Origin: Candidatus Geothermarchaeota archaeon
Lineage (GTDB): Archaea > Thermoproteota > Nitrososphaeria > Geothermarchaeales > JDFR-13
Assembly: GCA_015523725.1 (NCBI GenBank)
Contig: WAJV01000086.1
Location: forward strand, 1-51,423
Direction: 5' to 3'
Length of the DNA: 51,423 nt
The position numbers were made by a program, and so were the translations under genes. Below, piece by piece: positions 18,408 through 28,629 of the stretch. A model generated the notes under the pieces. The model saw only the letters and a program-made list of their open reading frames with translations. It searched no databases and was not told where the DNA came from. Each line of letters opens with the position of its first letter. Position 1 is the stretch's first letter.

Positions 18408-19310
18408 ATTATTGGATTAGCTGGGTTATTGACTCTCGATGAAAATATCGCTGGTGATAAGGTTACTAGGGGTGTAGGAGGCTCTGTTTATTTCATTTCT
18501 TCTGTTTTGAATTTTTTCATGAAGTCTTTTCTTATTTATACTGCAGTTGGCGTTGATTTTGATTTGAATAGGCTTAGGGAGGATTTCATTAAATATTTTG
18601 TTATTAGAAGGTATGGAAAACCCAATATAAAATTTAGGAATGTTTATAGGGTTGGTGTTAGGCGTCAATTTGTTGAGAATTATGGTTATAAGTTTGATTT
18701 GGGTGATCTCCTTGATGTTTTTTGTAGAGCTGATATTGATATATTGGGTTTAGTTCCAGTTCTTGGTGAGTTATCGCCAATTGATATATTAACACTTTCA
18801 AGGTATTTCAGTGTTGGTTTGGATCCTCAAGGCCTTGTAAGGTTGGTGGAGAATAATAGGGTTATTTATCAACGAATAGACCCTATGTTCTTTAGATGGT
18901 GTAAGTTCATTAAATTTTCTTTGGATGAGGTTTCTTCATTGTTTAGTGGAGTTAATGAGATTATTCAATATAGTTTAATAATTGATGGTTTTATGGTACT
19001 GACTTTAGGTTCATATGGCTCCATTTTGGTTAGGGATGGGTCTTTCATATATATACCTACATTGCCTGTTAGTGGGATTGTAGATACCACCGGCGCCGGA
19101 GATGTTTATATGGCTGGTCTTTTGCATAGTTGGGTTAGTGGATTGGACCCTCTTGATGGATGTGTTTTTTCTTCTTCTTTGGCTAATGCCTATCTCAGAG
19201 AAGGGTTCGAGGGCCTCTCCAAATATGTTGATTTTTCTGATTTAATTTGGGGTGGTGTGGAGGAATTATCTGTTAGTAGGGTTGAGGAATTGATAGGCCA
19301 ATATTTTTAG
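18408..19310 (+). CDS. PfkB-family carbohydrate kinase
   Basis: DTTGAGDVYMAGLLHSW; N-terminus extended to ATT codon because GGTGAGG lies at 18397-18403 and IIIGLAGLLTLDEN matches PfkB N-termini (ORF track starts at TTG 18429). Confidence 0.8.
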   Translation: MIGLAGLLTLDENIAGDKVTRGVGGSVYFISSVLNFFMKSFLIYTAVGVDFDLNRLREDFIKYFVIRRYGKPNIKFRNVYRVGVRRQFVENYGYKFDLGDLLDVFCRADIDILGLVPVLGELSPIDILTLSRYFSVGLDPQGLVRLVENNRVIYQRIDPMFFRWCKFIKFSLDEVSSLFSGVNEIIQYSLIIDGFMVLTLGSYGSILVRDGSFIYIPTLPVSGIVDTTGAGDVYMAGLLHSWVSGLDPLDGCVFSSSLANAYLREGFEGLSKYVDFSDLIWGGVEELSVSRVEELIGQYF

Positions 19311-19585
19311 TAGTATTTTATTCTGAAGTCCTTGAATTCTCCTTTGTATTCTTCCTCAATCACATCAACTTTCTTTACTATTGCTAAGGGGGGTCCTCTA
19401 TGGAAGAACTCAAGCATCTCTTTAAGCTTCTCCTCATCGCCTTCTATTACAGCCTCTACTCTTCCATCTGGTAGGTTTCTTATCCACCCGGTTACGCCTA
19501 GTTGGTCGGCTAGTTCTTTCGACGTATATCTAAAGAATACTCCTTGTACTCTTCCCGATATATATACATGAAATCTCTTTTTCAT
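19307..19585 (-). CDS. acyP: acylphosphatase
   Basis: VYISGRVQGVFFRYTSKELADQLGVTGWIRNLPDGRVEAVIEGDEE. Confidence 0.97.
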   Translation of the reverse strand: MKKRFHVYISGRVQGVFFRYTSKELADQLGVTGWIRNLPDGRVEAVIEGDEEKLKEMLEFFHRGPPLAIVKKVDVIEEEYKGEFKDFRIKYY

Positions 19586-19669
19586 TGCCTTAAATCACCA
19601 TTTAATCATTCCACTATTTCATAAGAATTATTTATTTTTTGTTCTGGTTGTTTAAAGTATTTAGTTTAT

Positions 19670-20590
19670 TTAGAGGCTTTCTGCATCGTATCCCAATCTA
19701 TTCAATTCATTGGCGAAGTATTTTGAGTATCCAAATATTGTATAGATTTTTTTCGGTGCTACTTTATCCACTACTCTGAGGAGGTTTGGATAGTCTGCAT
19801 GGTCACTTAATGGCAGTCCTTTATCTTCTCTTCCAACCATCCAACCCGTTAACCTAATTATTTTTGTTCTAAGCCTAAATTTTTTAAGGTCTATTTTCGA
19901 GGTATTCGATTTAATTAGTAGAATGGGTTCGATTATATTCTGTTCATTGTATATTTTGTATTTAGTCTCCTTCATATATCCTAGTTTCTGATATGCTTTA
20001 TTGTAGTTATATACCGATTTGGATACATATAGGTTTTCATAATCTTTGAATATGTTTGTTAGTAACTGGGTTTTTCCGAGGGGATATGCTTCAAGGATGG
20101 TGTTCACTCCATTTACTAATGATTTATATACTTTTTGGATTAATTTATCGAGTAATTTGTTATATTCTCCAAATATATATTTTCTCAGGCCATATGTAGC
20201 TTCAATAATTAGTATATCGGCTTGGGGTGGTCTAAATCCTTTTAAGAATTCCCTATCATATATGTTGATGTCGCCTGTATATAATATATTTCCGTTTATT
20301 AGGAATGCTTTAGAGCCTAATATATGTCCATTGTCTATTAATTCTATATCTCTGTATTTGTCTCCATTATCTGCTATATATTTGTATCCTCTTAGTTTTG
20401 CGAGTTCTATTGTTTCGTTTGATGCTAGTACTTTCATATTTCCCCCTGGTGGGAGATGGTCTGTATGTGCGTGGGATACCAAGTATAGGTCTGCACTAAC
20501 ATTTTTCGGAACTTTGTCTATTGCTATCCTTTTATTATAAGTATCTATTACAACTCCGTTTCCGACTCTCCTTATTACAGGTCTATTCAT
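19670..20590 (-). CDS. MBL-fold exonuclease / CPSF-like hydrolase
   Basis: LVSHAHTDHLPPG, NGHILGSKAFLI, YTGDINIYDREFLKG, EATYG. Confidence 0.8.
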   Translation of the reverse strand: MNRPVIRRVGNGVVIDTYNKRIAIDKVPKNVSADLYLVSHAHTDHLPPGGNMKVLASNETIELAKLRGYKYIADNGDKYRDIELIDNGHILGSKAFLINGNILYTGDINIYDREFLKGFRPPQADILIIEATYGLRKYIFGEYNKLLDKLIQKVYKSLVNGVNTILEAYPLGKTQLLTNIFKDYENLYVSKSVYNYNKAYQKLGYMKETKYKIYNEQNIIEPILLIKSNTSKIDLKKFRLRTKIIRLTGWMVGREDKGLPLSDHADYPNLLRVVDKVAPKKIYTIFGYSKYFANELNRLGYDAESL

Positions 20591-20654
20591 CGTGTATTCA
20601 AAAATATTTGTATACTCGGCTTATCAATATAACTATTTATTGTGGGTGTGTTGA

Positions 20655-21869
20655 ATGACTGACTTGAGGATCGGTATTATCGGTAAGACTAATACTGGTA
20701 AGACGACTTTCTTTAATGCAGCTACATTGCTTAATGCCGAGATTCAGCCGTATCCATTTACTACTAAGAGGCCTAATATTGGTGTGGCCCACGTCTCTTC
20801 ACCATGTGTATGTAGGGAGTTTAATGTGAAGTGTCAACCTAGGAATAGTGTATGTATTGGTGGTTGGAGGTTTCATAGGATAACATTAATAGATTTACCT
20901 GGTTTAATTAAAGGTGCTCATATGGGGAAGGGTTTGGGTAACCAGTTCCTAGGGGTGGCTGCTCAGTCGGATGCGTTGATTCACTTGGTTGATGCCTCTG
21001 GAAGTATTGATGCGGAGGGTAATATTGTTGAGGTTGGTTATGGTGATCCATTGGCTGACTATTATGATATTGAAGAGGAGCTTGCACTATGGTATCAGAG
21101 GATCATTGAGGGTAATAGGATGACAATTGAGAAGCATGAGAAGAATATTGGTTTGGTTGATGCTTTATATTCTGTGTTATCGGGTATTAAGGTTAAGAAG
21201 GAGCATATTGAGGAGGCTCTCATACTCAGTGGGTTGGAAGACACTCCTTTCAGGGATTGGTCGATGGATGATACTAAGGTATTTGCTTATAGGGTCAGGG
21301 AGATATCTAAGCCGACTATTGTTGTAGCTAATAAAATTGATTTAGAGGGGGCTGAGAAGAACTATATTAAGCTTAATAATACTCTTAAGGATGTTGTAGT
21401 TATTCCTGCATCGGCTGACTCGGAGTTGGCACTTAGGCGGGCTGAGCAGAAGGGGTTAGTTGAATATATTCCTGGTGATGAGGAGTTTAGGGTTAAGGAT
21501 CCATCTAGGTTGACGGAGAAGCAGAAGAAGGCCTTGGAGTATATGGAGCGATTTGTGTTCTCCAAGATTATGAGGACTGGTGTACAGTTTGCTTTGAACA
21601 CTTTGGTGTTTAAGGTTATGGGTTATAAGTATGTGTATCCAGTGCATGATATTGAGCGTTTGAGTGATAAGAAGGGAAGGATATTGCCTGATGTTTATTT
21701 GTTGCCTAGGGAGGCTGATTTGGAGGATTTGGCTGGTGAGATTCATACGACTCTAAGGAAGAATCTTCTTCATGGTATTGATGTAAGGACTGGTATTAAA
21801 TTACCTAGGAACTATATTTTGCATGATAGGGATGTTGTTCATTTGGTGGTTGCGCGTAGGGGAGGATGA
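20655..21869 (+). CDS. ychF: YchF/OLA1-type Obg-family GTPase
   Basis: GIIGKTNTGKTTFFNAATL, DLPGLIKGAHMGKGLGNQFL, VANKIDLEGAE. Confidence 0.93.
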   Translation: MTDLRIGIIGKTNTGKTTFFNAATLLNAEIQPYPFTTKRPNIGVAHVSSPCVCREFNVKCQPRNSVCIGGWRFHRITLIDLPGLIKGAHMGKGLGNQFLGVAAQSDALIHLVDASGSIDAEGNIVEVGYGDPLADYYDIEEELALWYQRIIEGNRMTIEKHEKNIGLVDALYSVLSGIKVKKEHIEEALILSGLEDTPFRDWSMDDTKVFAYRVREISKPTIVVANKIDLEGAEKNYIKLNNTLKDVVVIPASADSELALRRAEQKGLVEYIPGDEEFRVKDPSRLTEKQKKALEYMERFVFSKIMRTGVQFALNTLVFKVMGYKYVYPVHDIERLSDKKGRILPDVYLLPREADLEDLAGEIHTTLRKNLLHGIDVRTGIKLPRNYILHDRDVVHLVVARRGG

Positions 21870-22810
21870 AGTCCAGACTATATGTCGGTGATAGATTATT
21901 TAGTTATGGTTTTGAGGATCATCCTCTAAGTAGGGATAGATATAAGTTTTTTCTAGATTTATTTAGGAGGGATTCTGGTTTAGCTAGGGGGCTAGAGGTT
22001 ATTGGTGTAGATGGCTTATGTAGTGACGATGAAATTTTGTACTTGTTTCATACTAGGGATTATGTTGAGAAGGTTAAGAGGCTTTCGGAGAGGGGTTATG
22101 GCTATATTGATTATGGGGATACTCCTGTGTTTAAAGGTATTTATGAAGTTTCTTTGGAGTCGGTTTGTGTATCTTGCCATGGCGCTGATTATGCTTTCAA
22201 GTTTAGTGGGATTGCATTTAATTTGGCTGGTGGTTGGCATCATGCGTATAGGGATAGGGGTGGTGGTTTCTGTGTCTTCAATGATATTGGTGTCTCTATT
22301 GAGTATATAAGGAGTCGGTATGGTCATGATATTACTTTTTTCTATGTAGATATAGATGCTCATCACGGGGATGGAGTATATTATTCTTATGAGTATGACC
22401 CGAAAGTTTATATCTTCGATATTCATGAAGATGGGAGGTTCCTTTATCCTGGTACTGGTTTTAGTAGTGAGCGGGGGAGGGGAGAGGCTTTTGGAACGAA
22501 GTTTAATGTTCCATTGCCGCCTTGGTCAAGTGACAGTGAGTTACATAGATACATTGATGAGTGTTTGGAACATTTGTATAGGGTTGGGCCGGATATAATT
22601 TTATTTCAGGCTGGTCAGGATGGGTTGGCGGGCGATCCAATAACACATTTGAGTTATACGGATGAGGGTTATTTAGATGCTGTTGCTAAGGTTTTTAGGG
22701 CTGGGAAGGAGTTGGGTGTTGGTATTTTATTTTTGGGTGGGGGTGGTTATCAACCTGAGAGGGTGGCTAGGAATTGGGTGAAGGTTTTGAGGGTTGCCGT
22801 GAACCTCTAG
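21866..22810 (+). CDS. histone deacetylase / acetoin-utilisation family amidohydrolase
   Basis: GGWHHAYRDRGGGFCVFNDIGVS, FFYVDIDAHHGDGVYYSY, PGTGF, FQAGQDGLAGDP; metal ligands present. Confidence 0.93.
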   Translation: MKSRLYVGDRLFSYGFEDHPLSRDRYKFFLDLFRRDSGLARGLEVIGVDGLCSDDEILYLFHTRDYVEKVKRLSERGYGYIDYGDTPVFKGIYEVSLESVCVSCHGADYAFKFSGIAFNLAGGWHHAYRDRGGGFCVFNDIGVSIEYIRSRYGHDITFFYVDIDAHHGDGVYYSYEYDPKVYIFDIHEDGRFLYPGTGFSSERGRGEAFGTKFNVPLPPWSSDSELHRYIDECLEHLYRVGPDIILFQAGQDGLAGDPITHLSYTDEGYLDAVAKVFRAGKELGVGILFLGGGGYQPERVARNWVKVLRVAVNL

Positions 22811-23850
22811 TAGTAGGGGATAGATTCGGTATATATAATTTATTTTTATATAATGAGTATAGGGGTCATAACTATTTAGTTGGTTTATCTGAAATACCTG
22901 AGGAGCATGTTAGTCTACATCCAGTGATAGATTTTATTCCGGATGATTCGATAAACTTATATGTATCGTTCTTGGAGAAGGTTGTTATTGACGATATTTA
23001 TGGCGTTCCCCCAATGGCTTTCGCCATATTAGGTTTTTATAATTCGTATGGAGATTCGTTTGTGAAGGAAGGCTTGTCCAGTTTCTTGGTAAATGGCTTT
23101 AAATTATGGACTGTTCAGTGGTTTTCTTGGATGGTTAGGCCATTTAGAGTCGAGAATTGCGCATTGTTTGATTATGTTTTATCATATTCTAGGTTCCTAC
23201 CTTCTAGTTATAGGCCTGAATTGATTAATTCTAAGTTTGGTGTTGTGATTAATGGTATCCATTTTTTTAATTATACTTCTTTTAATCAGTGTCTCGATAT
23301 TAATTCTTTAAGGGTCTTTCTTAGGGGGAGTGGTGGGGATTACGTATTAATTTTCCCTCCTAACATCATAAATATTCCATTTGTATGTGATGTGGATGAG
23401 GTTTATCGGTGGTTTCTTTTTGGCTATGATAGGTTTGGTGAGCGGTATTCTCCAATTGGTTATAAGTTTATGGATAGGGTTCTTAGATTTTATAGGAATT
23501 TTTTTGAGGATCTCTTGGTTGGATTTAAGTCGGTTATTATTCCCTTTTTTGTGTGTAGGGATGGTGCCTTGGATGTATTTTATATAGTCTATGATGGGAG
23601 GTGGAGGGTTGTGGAGGGACCTATCTATGATGGGGATGATTTTGTTATCGACCCATTTGGTGAATATAGGGGGGTTAAGATGAAGATTTATTTTAGTCTG
23701 TGGGGTAGGACAGTTATGAGGAAGGGTTGGAGTATAGTAAATTATCTTAACTTTAGTAGGTATAAAATTGTTGGTTCGAGGATGTTTTATGAAGTGAGAT
23801 TTGGTGGTAAACTTATATATTCTTCTCCATCTCGTTTAGGTATAATTTAG
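22774..23850 (+). CDS. uncharacterised protein
   Basis: 358 aa ORF overlapping HDAC gene end; no recognised family. Confidence 0.6.
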   Translation: MGEGFEGCREPLVVGDRFGIYNLFLYNEYRGHNYLVGLSEIPEEHVSLHPVIDFIPDDSINLYVSFLEKVVIDDIYGVPPMAFAILGFYNSYGDSFVKEGLSSFLVNGFKLWTVQWFSWMVRPFRVENCALFDYVLSYSRFLPSSYRPELINSKFGVVINGIHFFNYTSFNQCLDINSLRVFLRGSGGDYVLIFPPNIINIPFVCDVDEVYRWFLFGYDRFGERYSPIGYKFMDRVLRFYRNFFEDLLVGFKSVIIPFFVCRDGALDVFYIVYDGRWRVVEGPIYDGDDFVIDPFGEYRGVKMKIYFSLWGRTVMRKGWSIVNYLNFSRYKIVGSRMFYEVRFGGKLIYSSPSRLGII

Positions 23851-24657
23851 CTATAGTATGGCTATCGGTGTATTTCGTTTAAAGTATGATTCTTCAAATT
23901 TTTTTCTTATTAAACCTATTTTCTCTATTGTTATTTCATTATCTAATCTTGATATGTCTTCATATATTTCTTGATCAGTTTTACTCTTAACTATTCCCTC
24001 TAGAATAGCATCTATTAATGTATCTTCATTGATTCTGATGTTTTTCTTGAAGCGTGTCCATTCATCGTCTAGATCGATCCCCTTTGTGTATTGTAGTATA
24101 TGTAGTCTTCCCACTAATTTGTTTAGTTGAGTTTTATATATTTTTGTTAATGGTAGTAGATCCATTGATTTTGTGTATATTTGATTGAATATGCCTAGTA
24201 GCCAATTGCTTCGGTTCACATCTCCAACTAACAGGAGGTCTCTCGCGTCGGCTATCTCCCTTAGTATTAGTGCCTGTATTACTTTGTTTGTGGGTGTTCT
24301 CTCTTTATGTATAAATGTTTTTATGTAGTTGTTAAGGTCTTTCGCTACTGAACCTATCTCGATGTATTCATAGGATATCTTTAGGAATTTCATTAGTTTA
24401 TCTAGATTGGGGGGCATTTTGTACCTTCGCTCGCTTATGAAATATATAGCATTTACTTTTGCGGGGTTCCTTAGTGATCTTACGCCTATTGCAGTTAATA
24501 ATATTGATTCTAATGTATTTGTTATGTTTATTAGTATTCCATTTTTATCTCTATCTTCGACGGTCTCTCTAATGTCTCTAGTAATACTATAAATTGCATG
24601 GTCGACGTTGAAGACTTTTATTGATTTAACTAGTGTGCTTGTCATTTTATATCTCAC
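23851..24657 (-). CDS. NadE-like protein lacking the PP-loop motif
   Basis: LLLVGDVNRSNWLLGIFNQIYTKSMDLLPLTKIYKTQLNKLVGRL aligns by eye with NadE GTSNKSE...PIGNLFKTEV; SGGxDS position reads NITNTLES; overlaps NAPRTase gene. Confidence 0.75.
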   Translation of the reverse strand: MRYKMTSTLVKSIKVFNVDHAIYSITRDIRETVEDRDKNGILINITNTLESILLTAIGVRSLRNPAKVNAIYFISERRYKMPPNLDKLMKFLKISYEYIEIGSVAKDLNNYIKTFIHKERTPTNKVIQALILREIADARDLLLVGDVNRSNWLLGIFNQIYTKSMDLLPLTKIYKTQLNKLVGRLHILQYTKGIDLDDEWTRFKKNIRINEDTLIDAILEGIVKSKTDQEIYEDISRLDNEITIEKIGLIRKKFEESYFKRNTPIAIL

Positions 24658-25864
24658 CTAATTCATGGATTTTCTCTAATTGTTTAAGTACATATTCTCT
24701 TGTTTCTTCTACATTTGCATATTCTTCTAATACCTTGCCGTTTTCTATAACTTTATGTATTAGTGGCTCCATTTTTATTCCGCAGTTGGGGCAAGTTAGT
24801 TCCTGAGTCGTGTATTTAGTTACGGTGTATCGGTAGCATTTTGGGCATCTGTATACTTGTTTCATACCAGATAATTTTCCTCTCTTGGCTATTGGTTTAT
24901 TCTCTATCTCTACGATGTCTAGTGCGTAGTCTATGGTGGGTGCGTTTGAAACGGATGTTCCGACTCCGAATCCGTCTGCACCAGCTTCTATCATTTCTTT
25001 AATATTGTCTATGTTTACGCCTCCCGATACTATTATCTTTACTTTTTCGTGTCCTCTTAGGTCTAATTCCCATCTTAATTCACGAATAATTTCCTTAATA
25101 TCTCCTCTTCTACTTTTTGGAGTATCTATTCTGACTCCATATAATTTTTCTCCGAGTGCTTCAGCAGCCATTATACCTTCTACCTTTTCATCATATAATG
25201 TATCGATTAAGGCTATTCTTTTTACATCCTTTTCTACATATTTATCAAATGCTTTCCAGGCCTCGACTTGGTCGCCTATTATTAGTATTAATGCATGGGG
25301 CATCGTTCCTTGGGGTTTTAGTCCTAATATGTCTGCGCTTAGGATGGCTGATACACCATCGAACCCAGCTATATAAGCAGCATAATCTATTAATGGAGTT
25401 ATTGCGGGGTGCATCCTTCTGGCTCCGAATGATAATAATACTTTGTTCCACGCTGTTATTCTGATGTGTGCACTATATGTAGCTACTCCACTTGCTTGGC
25501 ATAATAATCCTAGTAGTGGTGTTTCATATTTTCCAAAAACTCCGTATTCTCCTACTAAGTAGCCTATGGGTACCCTGTATCCATAGACGTCATTTGGTTT
25601 GAATACAGTTCCCTCCCTCATTATATATAGGTCTAGCTTCTTGTCTCTGAATAGATTTATTACTTCTTGCACTCCTGCTACTACTCCCCATGTAAAGTTG
25701 TGGGGGAGCGATCCTGCAGTTATCTCCATTTTTACTTTAGTATCCAGTTTTCCGACTTCTTTGAGTATTTTTTCGGTTCTTAGGAAGTAAATGTCGGTTG
25801 TTAATCCATTTTTTATTTCATCTTCTTTGGAGATTAGGAATAATCGGTCCTTTGGAAACCTCAT
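24647..25864 (-). CDS. nicotinate phosphoribosyltransferase with C-terminal zinc ribbon
   Basis: SFGARRMHPA, SGGVNIDNIKEMIEAGADGFGVGTSV; CPKC...CPNC. Confidence 0.9.
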   Translation of the reverse strand: MRFPKDRLFLISKEDEIKNGLTTDIYFLRTEKILKEVGKLDTKVKMEITAGSLPHNFTWGVVAGVQEVINLFRDKKLDLYIMREGTVFKPNDVYGYRVPIGYLVGEYGVFGKYETPLLGLLCQASGVATYSAHIRITAWNKVLLSFGARRMHPAITPLIDYAAYIAGFDGVSAILSADILGLKPQGTMPHALILIIGDQVEAWKAFDKYVEKDVKRIALIDTLYDEKVEGIMAAEALGEKLYGVRIDTPKSRRGDIKEIIRELRWELDLRGHEKVKIIVSGGVNIDNIKEMIEAGADGFGVGTSVSNAPTIDYALDIVEIENKPIAKRGKLSGMKQVYRCPKCYRYTVTKYTTQELTCPNCGIKMEPLIHKVIENGKVLEEYANVEETREYVLKQLEKIHELGEI

Positions 25865-25950
25865 TTTAATGCCACCTTAATCCCTCCATCCCTCAATATA
25901 AATATATTATGAAAGTTATTAACTCTGTGTATACTAATTTGTTTGGGGAA

Positions 25951-27750
25951 TTATTTTGCTATGTAATAATATTCTCCCCTCTCTTTTTGCTCTCTATCAA
26001 GCCTGCTATTTGGTTTATTTATCCTAGGTCTCCCGCTATGTTTGTCTCTTCTCAGAGTTATATTTACTTGACTTAGGAATTTATTCATTCCTTCTCTTTT
26101 GTTTTGGGGTTTTCCTCCATAACCCTTTTTACTGGGTTCTCCATCGAATACTATTATTCTATCTGAGACTGCATCTATTAGTATGAGGTCGTGGTCTATT
26201 ACGGCTGCAGGTTTTTTATTTAATTTAATGAATCTATTAATGGCTGTTGCTACTTCTAATCTGTCCTCAACGTCTATGAATGCTGATGGTTCGTCTAGTA
26301 AGTATATGTCTGCATTTTGGAGTAATGTTGCTGCTATATATACTTTCTGTAGTTCGCCTCCAGATAAATTTCTTACTTCTCTCTCTAATAGATTATAGAT
26401 GTTTAGTGGTTTTAGGAGTGAGTTTATTGCCCATCTAGATGTGGCGTTTTTACCAGCTTTATCGGTTAGGAAGTCTTCTACTGTGCCGTCGTAGTCTGTG
26501 GATAAATATTGTGGTTTGTATGCCATTTTCTCCGGTGATATTATTATTTCTCCTTCGTCGGGCTCTATTTCGCCGACTAACATTCTGATGAAGGTTGTTT
26601 TACCTATTGCATTGGGGCCTACTATTCCTATTACCTCTCCCTGCATTATTTCTCCTTCATCGATCTCTAACGAGAATCCTTTAAAATATTTCTTAAGTTT
26701 GGTGTATTTCATTGCTGGGTATGCCTCTGGACTATGTTTGGGTGCTACTGTACTAAATTTTATTGGTGATTCTCTGAATCTCATGTTGTCTGATGGTATG
26801 TATCCATCTAGAAAAATATTTATACCTGTTCTTACGCTTTCTGGCCTGGTGAATATGCCGTATGCACCAGGTTCTCCATAGACAACTGATACATAATTGC
26901 TTATGTAGTCTAGGAAAGCTAGGTCGTGGTCTACTATGATTACATATTTGTCTCTAGATAATTTATTTATGTATTTTGCTACGGCCATTCTTTCGAAGAT
27001 ATCGTTGTAACTGCTTGGTTCATCGAATAAATATACATCAGCCTTCTTTAGTGATGCGGCTGCAATCGCTAGTCTTTGTAGTTCGCCTCCCGATAATTCT
27101 TTTATATCTTTGTTTAATGAGTTTTTGAGGTGTAATATATCTATTGTATAATCCTTGTCTCCATATTCATAGGCTTTTTCTATTAAGTCTTTTACCTTAC
27201 CTTTTACTGCTTTCGGTATTAGATATACCTCTTGAGGTTTATATGCTACTTTGATGTTTCCTTCGTATAAATCTTTGAAGTAGTAGTATAATTTTTCTCC
27301 CCTAAAGAATTCTATAACTTTGTCTGGATCTGGTTTAGATGTGTAATCCCCTAAGTTTGGTATGAGTTTACCCGCGAGTATTTTTATTGCAGTAGATTTT
27401 CCTGTTCCATTCCTACCTATTATACCAAGCACTCCGTCTTTAGTGGGTGTTGGTAATCTGAACAGTCGGAACTCATTTACTCCGTATTGGTGGATCAATT
27501 GGGTGCTCAGTTCCTTCGGTAGGTTTACTATAGTTATTGCTTCGAAGGGGCATTTCTTTACACATATTCCGCATCCTATACATAGTTCTTCATTTATTAT
27601 TGGTTCGCCTTCAACAAATTCTATGCAGGGTATTCCCATTCTTACTGGTGGACAGAATCTTTGGCATTCGTGGGTGCATCTATCTGGGTTACATAGTTCT
27701 CTGTCTATTACTGCTACTCTGAGGGGAGTCTCTTCACTCAATTGTTTCAC
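25951..27750 (-). CDS. ABCE1/RLI ribosome-recycling ABC ATPase
   Basis: N-terminal Fe-S domain CNPDRCTHECQRFCP, CIGCGICVKKCPF; two ABC domains GRNGTGKST / GPNAIGKTT, LSGGELQ x2. Confidence 0.97.
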   Translation of the reverse strand: MKQLSEETPLRVAVIDRELCNPDRCTHECQRFCPPVRMGIPCIEFVEGEPIINEELCIGCGICVKKCPFEAITIVNLPKELSTQLIHQYGVNEFRLFRLPTPTKDGVLGIIGRNGTGKSTAIKILAGKLIPNLGDYTSKPDPDKVIEFFRGEKLYYYFKDLYEGNIKVAYKPQEVYLIPKAVKGKVKDLIEKAYEYGDKDYTIDILHLKNSLNKDIKELSGGELQRLAIAAASLKKADVYLFDEPSSYNDIFERMAVAKYINKLSRDKYVIIVDHDLAFLDYISNYVSVVYGEPGAYGIFTRPESVRTGINIFLDGYIPSDNMRFRESPIKFSTVAPKHSPEAYPAMKYTKLKKYFKGFSLEIDEGEIMQGEVIGIVGPNAIGKTTFIRMLVGEIEPDEGEIIISPEKMAYKPQYLSTDYDGTVEDFLTDKAGKNATSRWAINSLLKPLNIYNLLEREVRNLSGGELQKVYIAATLLQNADIYLLDEPSAFIDVEDRLEVATAINRFIKLNKKPAAVIDHDLILIDAVSDRIIVFDGEPSKKGYGGKPQNKREGMNKFLSQVNITLRRDKHSGRPRINKPNSRLDREQKERGEYYYIAK

Positions 27751-27803
27751 CCTTGAAATAATCTGGGGTAATGATATTTAAGGTATGGTTAAAAGTATTT
27801 TAT

Positions 27804-28145
27804 TCAAATTATTTTATCGAGGTCTTTCTTAAATTCTTCTAGAGTCTCTATTTGTTTGGCTAGGTCACTTCCTATATTTTTTATCGGATATTTTCTTTTG
27901 AATAAATTTATTATTGTTCCTACTCCCATGAGTATAATTCCGATAAGCTCTGATATCCCGAGTATGGGTAGAAAGAATATGAGTGCACCCAGCTTAATTA
28001 GTCTTGTTGATACTGTGTTTTTCCCCTCTAACTCACTATATAGGGTATTGATTGTCTCGTTGAGATTATTTAACTCATTTAAGATTCTTTTATTGTATTT
28101 TTGTTTGTGTTTTAGTAGCTGTGGTATGTATTTATATTTCTTCAT
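27804..28145 (-). CDS. small membrane/coiled-coil protein
   Basis: 113 aa ORF with central hydrophobic stretch. Confidence 0.5.
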   Translation of the reverse strand: MKKYKYIPQLLKHKQKYNKRILNELNNLNETINTLYSELEGKNTVSTRLIKLGALIFFLPILGISELIGIILMGVGTIINLFKRKYPIKNIGSDLAKQIETLEEFKKDLDKII

Positions 28146-28234
28146 TTTTCCCTGTTAATTAATTGTTGCCGCCCCATCTTTATAGTTGATGTAACTTTTT
28201 TGTTGGTTGGCTTCGAGACTTTTAAATTTTTATT

Positions 28235-28579
28235 TTGTGTATAATATGTTTTATGGTTGATTTGGGTGAGGTTCTCTATTGGGTTTCTTGGGGTTTTGCT
28301 ATCCTGTGGTTAGGTTTTTCCATTATAGTAGGTTATTTGGCTGGGGCTAACATTTTAGGTATTTATCTCTTGGGTATTGGTGTTTATGGAGTTGTATTGG
28401 GTTTATATGCATTTGATAGGTCTTCTGATAAGGTTTACTTGATTTTTGTTTCTGCTGCTTTGGTGTCTTTATTGGTGGGTTCCTCGATTCTGCTTGGTGG
28501 TGTTATTGATCCTATTATTTTGGTAGGGGTTATTTTGGTTATTATTGGTATTATGTTGATTATATATTATGTTGTTTGA
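28235..28579 (+). CDS. small multi-pass membrane protein
   Basis: 114 aa hydrophobic ORF. Confidence 0.5.
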   Translation: MCIICFMVDLGEVLYWVSWGFAILWLGFSIIVGYLAGANILGIYLLGIGVYGVVLGLYAFDRSSDKVYLIFVSAALVSLLVGSSILLGGVIDPIILVGVILVIIGIMLIIYYVV

Positions 28580-28629
28580 TGTTTTTGTGTAAATTTTTAT
28601 ATTATGGATGTTGTATTTGAATAGGGAAT

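Noticed and set aside
24933-25464. ORFs opposite the NAPRTase gene
   Set aside because: Antisense to a well-supported CDS and of low-complexity composition; no independent support.
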